Positions 23,720 through 36,000 of a stretch of DNA of 64,000 nt are shown piece after piece (position 1 is the first letter of the stretch; each line of letters begins with the position of its first letter). Position numbers and translations under genes: made by a program. The DNA lies in NCBI RefSeq assembly GCF_018991925.1, contig NW_024725552.1, forward strand, positions 1 to 64,000, written 5' to 3'. The notes beneath the pieces were generated by a model. That model was not told the DNA's origin. It was given only the letters and a program-made list of their open reading frames with translations, and ran no database searches. This DNA comes from Homarus americanus (Eukaryota; Arthropoda; Malacostraca; Decapoda; Nephropidae).

Positions 23720-26700
23720 TGTATAGCAGTGTATGGCAATGTTTAACAAAACATAGAAGTGTATGACAGTGTATAGCAGTGTATGACACTGTATCGCAGT
23801 GTATAGTAGTGTGAAGGTGTTAAACAGTGTATGACAATGTTAACAGAGCATAAAAGTGTATGACAGTATATAGCAGTGTATGACAGTTTAGCAGTGTATA
23901 GTAGTGTATGGCAATGTTTAACAGAGAATAAAGTGTATGACAGCGTGTAGCAGTTAGCTGAAGTGTATAGCAGTGTATGGCAGTGTATAGTAGTGTAAGG
24001 CAATGTTTAACAGAGTATAGAAGTGTATGACAGTGTGATGAGTGTATGACAGTGTATAGGAGTGTATAGTAGTGTATGGCAATTTTAGCAGGGTATAACA
24101 GTGTATGACAGTGTATGCAGTGTATGACAGTGTATAGCAATGTATAGTGAGTGTGTGGTAGATTAGACAGATGTATAGCAGTGTATGTAGCAGTAGAGTG
24201 ATAGTAGTGTGTGGCAATGTTTAGCAGGATATAATAGTGTATGACAGTGTATACCAGTGTATGACAGTGTATAGCAATGTATAGTAGTTATAGGCAGTGT
24301 TTATAGAAATATAAGTGTATGGCAAGTATATAGCAGTGTATAGTAGTGCATGGCAATGATTAGTAGGGTATAACAGTGCATGACCAGTGTATAGCAGTGT
24401 ATAGTGTTTGGCAGTGTATAGTAGTGTATAGCAGTGTTTAGCAGAGTGTATACAGTATGAGTATATGTAGCAGTGTATAGTAGTGTGGCAGTGTTTGCTG
24501 AGGTATAGTAGTGTATGGCAGTGTATAGTAGTGTATGACAGTGTTTAGCAGTGTATAGTAGTGTATGGCAGTGTTTGTAGTGTAAATTAACAGTGATATA
24601 GCAGTGTATAGTAGTGTATGGCAATGTTTAGCAGAGAGTATAACAGTGTATGACAGTGTATAGCAGTGTATGACAGTGTATAGCAGTGATATAGTGAGTG
24701 TATGACAGTGTTTATGAGTATAGCAGTGTATGACAGTGTATGGCATTGTATAGTAGTGTATGGCAGTGTTTAGCAGTGTATAGTGATAGTGTATGACAGT
24801 GTTTAGCAGAGTATAGTGAGTGTTGATATAGCAGTGTTGATATAATGAGAATATAGCAGGATATGGTGTTCGTGGTATAGCAGAGTATGAGCAAGTATTA
24901 TGTGATTATTATGAGTGTTTGTAGCAGAGTATAGTAGTGTATGGCAGTGTATAGTAGTGTACAGTAGTGTATAGCAGTGTTGGTGTATGGCAATGTAGCA
25001 GAAATGTAGCAGTGTATAGCGGTGTATGGAGTGTTATAATGTAGTAGGGCAGTGTTTAGCAGTGTGTAGAGTATAGTAGTATATGACAGTGTTTAGCAGA
25101 GTATAGCAGTGTATGGCAGAGTATAATAGTATGTCAGTGTTTAGCAGAGTATAGTGTGTATGGCAGAGTATAATAGTGTATGCCAGTGTTTAGCAGAGTG
25201 TGTAGTATATGTGTTTAGCAGATAATAGTGTATGTCAGTACAGTGAGTATAGCAGTATGTCAGTTTTAGTAGAGCATAATAGGTGTATGACATGTTTAGC
25301 AGAGTATAAGTGTATGGGAGGTTTAGCAGTGAGTATAATAATGTATGACAGTGTTTAGCAGAGTATAGCAGTGTATGGCAGTTTTAGCAGAGTATAATAG
25401 TGTATGACAGTGTTTAGCAGAGTATAGTAGTGTGGCAGGTATGTAGCAGAGATAATAATGTCAGTGTTTAGCAGAGTATAGTAGTGTATGGCAGAGTATA
25501 GTAGTGTATGACAGTGTTTAGCAGGAGTATAGTAGTGTATGGCAGTGTTTAGCAGAGCATAATAGTGTATGGTAGTAGCAGAGTATATAGCATATGGCAG
25601 TGTTTAGCAGATATAGTAGTGTATGGCAGTGTTTGTACATAGTAGGTATGTCAGTGTTTAGCAGAGTATAGCAGGTATGGCAGTGTTTAGCAGAGCATAA
25701 TATTGTATGTCAGTGTTTAGCAGAGTATAGTAGTGTATGGCAGTGTTTAATATAATAGTATGTGTGTGTAGCAGAGTATAGTAGGTATGGGAGTAAGTAG
25801 CAGAGTATAATAGTGTATGGCAGTATGTAGTAGAGTAGTGATGACAGTGTTTAGCAGAGCATAGTAGTGTGTGTGTGCAGAGTATAGTAGTGTATGACAG
25901 TGTTTAGCAGAGTATAGCAGTGTATGGCAGTGTTTAGCAAGAGCATAGGGTGTATGCAGTTAAGCAGTAGAGTATAATAGTGGCGTGTAAGTGTAGTGAG
26001 TATAGCAGGTGGCAGTGTTTTAGGCAGAGTATAGTAGTGTATGGCTAGTGTTTAATAATAGAGCATAATAGTGTGTATGGCAGTGTTTAGCAGAGTATAG
26101 TAGTGTATGGCAGTTTCAGAGCATAAATAGTGTATGACAGTGTTTAGCAGAGTATAGTAGTGTATGGCAGGTTTAGGCAGAGTATGAGTGTACAGTGTTT
26201 AAATAGAGTATAATATAGTGGTATGTCATGTTTAGCAGAGTATAATAAGTGTATGACAGTGTTTAGCAGTGTATAGTAGGTATGTCATAGCTAGTAAAGC
26301 ATAATAGTGTATGGCAGGTTTAGCAGAGTATAGAGTAGGACAGTATGGTGCAGTGTGTAGTAGGTATGGAGGAGAAGAGTACAGCGTTTAGCAGTGTATA
26401 GTAGTGGCAGAGTATAGTAGAGTATGACAGTGTTTAGCAGTGTATAGTAGTGTATGGCAGAGTATAGTAGAGTATGACAGTGTTTAGCAGTGTATGGGTA
26501 GTAGAGGCGACAGTGTTTGGTATATAGTAGTGCATGCAGAGATATATAGGAAAGTGTTTAAGAGTGTATAGTAGTGTATGCATGAGTATGGTGGGAGTAT
26601 GACAGTGTACAGTGTATAGTAGGTATGGCAGAGTAGAGTATGACAGCAGTGTATAGTAGTGTATGGCAGTAGAGTATGACAGTGTTTAGCAGGAGTATAG

Positions 26701-27651
26701 TAGGTATGGGCAGATCAGAGTATGACAGTGTAAGTTCAGTGTATGGCAGATGATAGTAGGTATGGCAGGAGTATAGTAGAGCATGACAGTAGCAAGTGTA
26801 TAGTAGTGTATGGCAGAGTATAGTAGAGTATGTACAGAGTATAGCAGAGTATGACAGTGTTTAGCAGATAGTAGTGTATGGCAGAGTATAGTAGAGCATT
26901 AGGTTTAGCTATGTATAGTATGTATGTATAGTAGAGTACAGTGTTTAGCAGTAGTAGTGTATGTAGAGTATAGTAGAGTATGACAGGTTTGCAGTGTATA
27001 GTAATAAGAGTATAGTAGATATGACAGTGTTTAGCAGTGTATAGTAGTGTATGTAAGGAGTATAGAGAGATGACAGTGTTTAGCAGAAAGGTATGGCAGT
27101 GTATAGTAGAGTATGACAGTGTTTAGCAGTATGGCAGAGTATAGTAGAGTATGACAGAGCAGAGTATAGAAAGGTATGGCAGAGTAGTATGACAGTGTTT
27201 AGCAGTGTATAGAGGGCAGAGGATAGGAGTATGACAGTAAAGAAGTGTAGAAGAGTGCATGATGAAAGGTATAGTAGTGTATGGCAGAGTATAGTAGAGT
27301 ATGACAGTGTTTAGCAGTATAGTAGTGTTGGCAGAGTATAGTGAGAGTATGACAGTGTTTAGCAGTGTATAGTAGTGGCAGAGTATAGTAGAGTATGACA
27401 GTGTTTAGCAGTGTATAGTAGTATAGTGAAAGCAGAGTATAGTAGAGTACAGACGAAGGTTTTAGGGGCGTGAGAGTAGTGTATGGACAGAGTATAGTAG
27501 ATATGACAGTGTTTAGCAGAATGGGCAGAGTATAGTAGAGTATGACAGTGGTTTGTAGCAGAGTATAGTAGTGTATGATTGTAAAGCGAGAAAGGGTATA
27601 AAGTAAGGCATTAAGCATGATGAAAGTAGAGCATTTATGTGTGAGAGTAAA
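23720..27651. repeat. 10-bp-based minisatellite, left indel-rich part
   Basis: Tandem words TAGCAGTGTA, TGACAGTGTA, TAGTAGTGTA, TGGCAATGTT and TTAGCAGAGTA. The subunit is 10 bases, but its phase is broken every few dozen bases by 1-4-base gains and losses. The minus strand reads CHTLLYTAIHYYTLL-type peptides that are repeat artefacts. Confidence 0.96.
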
Positions 27652-28830
27652 GGCAGAGTATAGAAGAGTATGACAGTGTTTAGCAGTGTATAGTAGTGTA
27701 TAGCAGAGTATAGTAGAGTATGACAGTGATTAACAGTGTATAGTAGTGTATGGCAGAGTATAGTAGAGTATGCCAGTGTTTAGCAGTGTATGGCAGAGTA
27801 TAGTAGAGTATGACAGTGTTTGGCAGTGTATAGCAGTGTATGGCAGAGTATAGTAGAGTATGCCAGTGTTTAGCAGTGTATAGTAGTGTATGGCAGAGTA
27901 TGCTAGAGTATGACAGTGTTTAGCAGTGTATAGTAGTGTATGGCAGAGTATAGTAGAGTATGACAGTGTTTAGCAGAGTATAGTAGTGTATGGCAGAGTA
28001 TAGTAGAGTATGACAGTGTTTAGCAGAGTATAGTAGTGTATGGCAGATTATAGTAGAGTATGACAGTGTTTAGCAGTGTATAGTAGTGTATGGCAGAGTA
28101 TAGTAGAGTATGACAGTGTATAGCAGTGTATAGTAGTGTATGGCAGAGTATAGTAGAGTATGACAGTGTTAAGCAGTGTATAGTAGTGTATGGCAGAGTA
28201 TAGTAGTGTATGGCAGAGTATAGTAGAGTATGACAGTGTGTAGCAGTGTATAGTAGTGTATGGCAGAGTATAGTTGAGTATGACAGGGTTTAGCAGTGTA
28301 TAGTAGTGTATGGCAGTGTATAGTAGAGTATGCCAGTGTTTAGCAGTGTATAGTAGTGTATGGCAGAGTATAGTAGAGTATGACAGTGTTTAGCAGAGTA
28401 TAGTAGTGTATGGCAGAGTATAGTAGAGTATGACAGTGTTTAGCAGTGTATAGTAGTGTATGACAGAGTATAGTAGAGTATGACAGTGTTTTGCTGTGTA
28501 TAGTAGTGTATGACAGAGTATAGTGGAGTATGACAGTGTTTAGCAGAGTATAGTAGTGTATGGCAGAGTATAGTAGAGTATGACAGTGTTTAGCAGTGTA
28601 TAGTAGTATATGGCGGAGTATAGTAGAGTATGACAGTGTTTAGCAGTGTATAGTAGTGTATGGCAGAGTATAGTAGAGTATGACAATGTTTAGCAGAGTA
28701 TAGTAGTGTATGACAGAGTATAGTAGAGTATGACAGTGTTTAGCAGAGTATAGTAGTGTATGGCAGAGTATAATAGAGTATGACAGTGTTTAGCAGTGTA
28801 TAGTAGTGTATGGCAGAGTATAGTAGAGCA
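27652..28830. repeat. 50-bp higher-order repeat core, strictly 10-bp phased
   Basis: About 118 consecutive 10-base subunits with almost no insertion or deletion. The main higher-order unit is five subunits: TGACAGTGTT, TAGCAGTGTA, TAGTAGTGTA, TGGCAGAGTA, TAGTAGAGTA. Units differ by single substitutions (TGCCAGTGTT, TAGCAGAGTA), and a few lack or gain a whole subunit (for example near 27781 and 28201), keeping phase. Confidence 0.97.
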
Positions 28831-30000
28831 CATGTGGTTTAGCAGTGTATAGGTAAGAGTATAGCTGAGCATGTTTTAGCAGTATAGGGGTATGGCAGAG
28901 TATGACAGTGTTTAAGTGCAGTAGTAAGGTATGCATAAGAGTATAGTAGGAGTAGACAGTATTAGCAATAAGTGTATAGCAGTGGGTATGTATATATATA
29001 TAAGTGGAACAGTGTTTAGCAGAGTGCATGGAAGTAGAGTATGATTATGTCAGTAGAAAGTGTATGTAGGGTTACAGAGTATAGAGAGTATGCAGTGGTT
29101 TAGCAGTGTATAGTAGGTATGCAGAGTATAGCAGAGTATTATTGGCATGACAGGTTAGTGAAGTGTAAGTAAGGCGATATAGCAGATATGACTGTTGCAG
29201 TTATAGTAGTGTATAGCAGAGTATAAGGTGTGTATGACAGTGTTTAGCAGTGTATTAGTGTAAGAGTATAGTAGAGTATGACAGTGTTTAGCAGTGTATA
29301 GTAGTAGGTATGGCAGAGTATAGTAGAGCATGACTGTGTTTACAGTGTATAGTAGTGTATGGCAGAGTATAGTAGAGTATGACAGTGTTAGCAGTGTATA
29401 GTAGTGTATGGTGAGTATAGTAGAGTATGACAGTGTTTAGCAGTGTATAGTAGTGTATGGCAGAGTAGAGTATGACAGTGTTTAGCAGTGTATAGTAGTG
29501 TATGGCAGAGTATAGAGTATGACAGTGTTTAGCAGTGTATAGTAGTGTATGGCAGAGTATAGTAGAGTATGACAGTGTTTAGCAGGTAGTAGTGTATGGC
29601 AGTGTAGTAGAGTATGACAGTGTTTAGCAGTGTATAGTGTATGGCAGAGTATAGTAGAGTATGACAGGTTTAGCAGTATAGTGGCAGGAGTAGAGTATGA
29701 CAGTGTTTAGCAGTGTATGGCAGAGTATAGTAGAGTATGACAGGTTTAGCAGTGTATAGTAGTGTATGGCAGAGTATAGTAGAGTATGACAGGTTTAGCA
29801 GTGTATAGTAGTGTATGGCAGAATAGCAGAGTATACAGGAGGATAGAAGGTATGGCAGAGTATAGTGAGTATGACAGGCAAGGAGTATAGTAGTGTATGG
29901 CAGAGTATAGTAGATATGACAGGGTTTAGATGTATAGTAGTGTATGCAGAGTATAGTAGAGTATTGATTGTGCGTCAGTTGTGGGACAGCAGCATTTAAC
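28831..30000. repeat. 10-bp-based minisatellite, right indel-rich part
   Basis: Same five subunits as the core, but irregular phase resumes abruptly at about 28831. Recognisable 50-bp units persist between 29240 and 29800. Confidence 0.95.
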
Positions 30001-33000
30001 AGCGTAGCAGTTAAGCGTAGCGTATGGGCAGTGCAGAGCATGACAGGTTTAGAAGAAGTGCATAGTAGCGGTATGGCGGATATAGTAGATATGACAGTGT
30101 CTTGAAAGCAGATAATAGAGAGTGGGTATGGCAGAGCATAGCAGAGCATGACAGTGTTTAAAGTGCATAGTAGAAAGTGTATGGCTATAGCAGAGGACAG
30201 TGTGTGATAGAGTGTATGGTAGATATATATACAGGTGCATAGAAAGGTATGGCAGAATAGTAGAGCACAGCACAGGCAGTATAGAAAGTGTACATTGAGC
30301 ACAGCGTTTGCGAGCATAAAGAAAGGCATGGGCATGACAGTTTGAGCATAGTAGTGTCATAGCAGTGCACATGGCAGAGCTCAGTGAGTGCATAGTGAAA
30401 GGGTATGCAGTATACAGAGATACGGCAGCATTTATGCATAGCAGTGGGTATGTATAAGTGCAGCAGTAGAGTACGATTGTTGGGCTATGCACAGCGTACG
30501 GTACAGAGATACGATTGGCGCGTTATGCATAGCAGTGTACGGTTAAGCGCATAGTCAGAGATGACAGCGGCTTATAAAGAGAATGAATGTTTGAAGAAGG
30601 GTATAGTGAAAGTGTATGGCAGAGCATAGTAGAGCGTATGTAGTGAGAGAGTGGCAGGTAGCAGATAGTTTAGTGTGCGTTTCAGTGTATTATAGATAGG
30701 AATATATATATATGACAGTGTTTAGTGTGTACAGTGAGTGCGTGGCAGATATTATGAGAGTAAGAAAGTGGTTGGGATATAGCAGTGCATGCGCGATGCA
30801 GCAGAGTTACGACGTTGCCCAGCGCGCATAGTGGTGCGCATGCATAAGCATAGCAGAGCACGACGCTGGGCTAAGCGCACAGCAGCGTACGGCTAAGATA
30901 TTAAAGAGATACGATTGCCGCCCAGTTAAGCGCATAGCGGCGCGCATGCACAGATATTAGCAGATACTACCGAAAGCGTCTGTTAAGCGCATTAAGCAGA
31001 TATTAAAGAGATGTTACCATCAAAAGCGCCCAGCGATAGCAGCAGAACAGATGCACGACTACGCCTGAAAGGTTACAGAGCGTACGGTTGTTTTACTGAA
31101 GATACGCGATTGTTGCATAGCAGTGCGCTGGCAGATATTGTAGATATGCATTGCGCGTTTAGCGCGCATGCTGTATGGCAGAACATGACGTTTAGCAGAG
31201 CACAGTACAGAGCATTGTTATATACGACAGCGGCTCCAGCGGCGATATTAAAGAAAGCGTACTAAGGCGAGCACAGCAGATGACGCGCCTGTTAAGCGCA
31301 TAGCAGCGCATAAGATACAGCAGATAACGACCAAGGCCTGTTAAGCGCACAGCAGCGCCCGCCAGATACAGCAGATACGATTGCTGCCCAGCACATTAAT
31401 GCTGGCGACACAGCACATTACCGATTGCTGCCCGGCGCAGCGCACAGCAGCGCATTAAGCAGCATAGCAGATACGCATTGCGCGGCCCAGCTGGCGCACA
31501 GCAGCGCACGGCAAGCGCATTAAGCAGATAATGACGCGGCCCAGCAGCGCACAGCAGCGCATGGCTATTACGGTATTATATTGCCGGCCCAGCAGCGCAC
31601 ATACGGCAGACACAGCAGATATGACAGTGCTCTAGCAGAGCATAGCAGTGCATGGCTGAACAGCAGAGCATGACAGGCTATGCATAGCAGCAGAGCAGAG
31701 CATGACAGTGCACAGAGTGCATGATGAGCATAAAGAGATGACAGCAGTGTGTATGGCGACAGAGGCAGTGAGCAGAGCAGCAGTATATGACAGCAGTGTA
31801 CATGACAGAGCACAGAGCATGACTACAAGAAAGCAGCAGCATGATGAAAGGTTCAATGTGTATAGTAGTGCAATTATCAGATACAGTATATACGATTGAA
31901 AGCGCCTGAAAGCTGGTGATATTAAAGAAAGGCATGGGCAGAGCATAGCAGAGCATGACAGCGTTTAGCTGAGCGATAGAAAGGGATGGCATAGCAGGAG
32001 CACGACAGCGGCTCAGCTAAGTGCACAGCAAAGTGCATGGCAGAGCTAGCAGATAATGACAGTGCCAGCTGGTGTATTAAAGGCATGTATGGAGCATAAA
32101 GAGAGATATTTTAATGTATAGTTTATATATGTACAGAAAGTGTATGGCAGACATAGCAAAGGCACAAGGTATTAGCAGTGTATGGCAGAGCATAGCAGTG
32201 CATGGCTAAGAGCAGATGGCAGGGTTGAAGGTGAGTGCATGCATGCGCGCATAGCAGATAATGATTGCTGCCCAGCTAAGCGCATAGCAGCGTAATGGCT
32301 AAGAGCATAGCAGAGTGTAAGAGCATAGTAAAGGGTATGTAAGCAGAGCATAGCAGAGCATGACAAGTGCTTGTATGGTGTACATGTAGAGCATGGCAGA
32401 GCATAGCAGAGCATGATTGCGTTTGAAATATGTATACAGAAAGGCATGCATAGCAGGCATTAGTTGGGAAAGATATTAGCAGGCGTATTTAAGTATATTA
32501 AGTAGAGTACGATTATATTATATATATTAGTAGCGGTATACTAAAGAGAGCACGATTGCGGCTCATAAGCGCATAGCAGAGCATGCAGCAGATACGTGAG
32601 ATACGATTGTTGCCTTAGCTAAGGCATAGCAGCGGCATGGCTAAGCGCACAGCAGATACGACTGCGCGGCCTGTTAAGCGCACAGAAAGTACGCATAAGA
32701 CACAGCGTGGCGCATAAGATATTAGCAGCGTGCATAAGAACGACAGCAGTACGTAAGAGCAGATAATGACGGCGCGCTCAGCTTGCTGCATAGCAGCGCA
32801 TGCATAAGAGCATAAAGAGCATACGATCGCTGCCCAGGCTGCGCACAGCGTACGGCGATACAGCAGAGCACGACGCGTTTGAAATAAGCGCACAGCAGCA
32901 TACGGCCAAGAGTTGACAGCAGACACGATTGTTACCCAGTATAAGCATAGCAGCGTACGCAGACATTAAAGCACCGGTGCTACGATCGTTAGCCCAGCTG

Positions 33001-36000
33001 CTGCATAGAAAGTAGCGCACGCTACATATTGCAGATACACGACGAGCGTCCAGCTGCTGCCATTGCGAGCGCATCTTGGCTAAGCGCACAGCAGATACCG
33101 ATCAAGCGCCCAGCGGGCGCACAGCAGCGTATGGCAGAGTATTGAAGCGCATGACTGGTGCGTTTAGGGCAAGGCATAGCAGCGCGTACGGCAGAGTGAT
33201 GCAGAGCATGACAGCAAGCATAGCAGCGCATTGCGCGGCATGGCAAGAGCATAGCAGAGTATGAAGGGGTTTGAGGAGCGCACATGGCAGTGCATGGCGG
33301 GATATTAGAGATATGATTGTGCGTTTAGGCGTAGCAGCGTGGCAGACATTAGCAGATACGCGTTGCGGTTTCTGGCGATATTAGAAGGTGCATGGGGGCG
33401 ATATTAGCAGAGCATGCATTGCTTCAGTTGCGCATAGCAGCGGATTTTGCATACAGCATGACGTTGCCCAGCTGCGCATGGCGCGTATGGCTTGTTGACC
33501 AGCATACGACTGCTGCCCAGCTGAGCGCACAGCAGCGCATACGGAGCACAGCAGAGTGGCTCAAAGGCCCAGCGCGCATAGAGAAAGGCATTGAGCGAAG
33601 AGGTAAAGAGATACGACAGCGTTTCATTAAGTGTATAGCAGCGGGTTGGCAGATATTGCGCGTTTAGAAGCGTATAGCAGCGTACGGCGATATAAAGAGC
33701 GTTGTTTCAGGCGCACAGCAGCGGTCAAGAGCATTTAAGATACGCATCAGCGCCTGTTAAGCGCACAGCAGCGTACTGCAAGAGACAGCAGAGATACGAC
33801 GCTGCCCAGTTGCGCGCACAGCAGCGTACGGCGTTATTGACAGCAGGATACGACTGAAAGCGCTCCAGCTGAGCGCATAGCAGCGCGCTACGGTACAGCA
33901 GGATCACGACTGCTGCCCAGCTGCTGCCACGCAGCGTACGCATAAGACATCAGCAGAGCATGATTGCGCGCTTTAGTTGCATAGAGTGCATGCGCAGATC
34001 ATAGCAGAGCATAGTAGTGCATGGCAGAGCATAGCAGAGCATGATTGAAAGGTGCATAGCGGCATGGCAGAGCATAGCACAGCAAGTTCAGCAGCAGTGT
34101 ATGGCAGAGCATAGAGAGAGTGAGCAGTTGAAGCAGGCATAGTGAGTGTATGGCAGAGCATAGCAGAGCATGACAGTGCTATTGTATAGTAGTGTATGCA
34201 TTAAAGAAAGCAGTATGCATAGAGCATGGCAGTGTATGGCAGAGCATAGCAGTGTATGCAGAGCATAGAGAGCATTGAAGGTTTGGCATAGCAGTGCATG
34301 GCAGAGCATAAGAGAGCATGATTGCGTTTCAGCAGTGCATAGTAGTGTATGGCAGAGCATAGTAGAGCATGACAGGTGTTTAGCGGGCATAGCAGGTATG
34401 GGCAGAGCATAGCAGAGCATGATTGCGTTTCAGTATAGTAGATGGCATGTTATGAGCATCAGGAAAGGTTTAAGTGTATAGTAGTTATGGCTATAGTATG
34501 TATGCAGAGCATAGCAGAGCATGACAGTGCGTTTAGCAGCGTGTATTGAGCATAGCAGAGCATGATTGCAGCATTTGCGCATAGCAGTGCATTTGGGCAT
34601 TGAGGCATGGGTGCTTTTTATGCATGTGCGCTGGCAGCGGCTGCAGTCAAAGGTTTGGCTGCGGGCATAAGCAGCATGAAAGGAGATAAAGTGTGTGGCA
34701 GAGCATGAGAGTGCAGTGTTTGAGGCAGTATTGTGAAGGCATGGCAGAGAATAGCAGATTATGACGGTGTTTGAAGTGTATAGCAGTGGTATGTATATTG
34801 CAGAGCATGACGTGGGTTTGTGTTGGTGCATAGCATGGTGAGCATAGTAGAGCATGACAAAGGTTTGAAATGCGTATAGAAGTGCATGGCAAGAGCATAG
34901 TAGAGCATGACAGCATTTCAGCAGTGGCTAGCAGTGCATGGCAGCATAGCAGAGCAATGACAAAGGGTTTGTTGCGCGCATAGCAGCGTATGGGCAGAGC
35001 ATAGCAGATCATGATTGAGGCTAGCTATGCATAGCAGCGCATAGCGGGCATGAGAGAAAGGGTATGACGTTTGAAGTGGCATAGCAGCGTATGGCAGAGC
35101 ATAGTAGAGATGACAGTGTTGCAGAGCATAGCAAAGTGCATGGGTAGTGTATGAAAGAGCAGAACATGGTTTAGCAGAGATAGTAGTGTTTCAGAGCATA
35201 GCAGAGCATGACTGAATAAGTTTTAGAAGCGTATTGTGCAGCGTATTTGCTAAGAGCATAGCAGAGTTATGATCGTTGCCCAGTTAAGCGCAAGCAGCGT
35301 ATGGCGCGAGCATCAGAGAGTGATGACAGCGCTTTTAAGCGATAGCAGCGTACGGCACAGCAGAGCAATGACTGCTGCCTAGGCACAAAGAAAGGCATGG
35401 AGCGAGCATAGCAGACATGGCAGAGGATTGCGTTTGAAAGGGCATAGCAGTGCTGGCAGAGTATAGTAGAGAATGATTGCGCGTTTAGCAGAGCATGAGC
35501 AGACAGCAGCACAGCAGTGCATGGCAGAGCATAGCAGAGCATGACAGTAGTGTGCATAGTAGTGTATGGAGCATAGCAGAGCATGACAGTGTCGAAGGCA
35601 TAGGCGTACAGAGCATAGCAGAGCATGACTATAGCATAGCTGGTGCATAGCAGTGTATGGCAGAGCAGAGTAGACGATAGCGTTTCAGCTGCATAGCAGT
35701 ATTAGCAGAGCATGACGTTTAGTGCGTATAGCAGTGCATGGCAAAGCAGAGTATGACAGGGTTTAAGGCATAGCAGTGTATGGCGTGATATTAGCAGAGC
35801 ATGATTGCGTTTCAGTTAAGGCATAGAAAGGCATGGCAGAGCATAGCAGAGTACGACGTTGCGTTAAGAGCATAAGAGTGCATGGCAGAGCATAGCAGAT
35901 ACGACGCTGCTCACCAGCGCATAGCAGCGCATGGCAGAGCATTAGCAGATACGACTGCGCGCCTTATTAAGCGCATAGCAGCGTATGCATGATACAGCAG

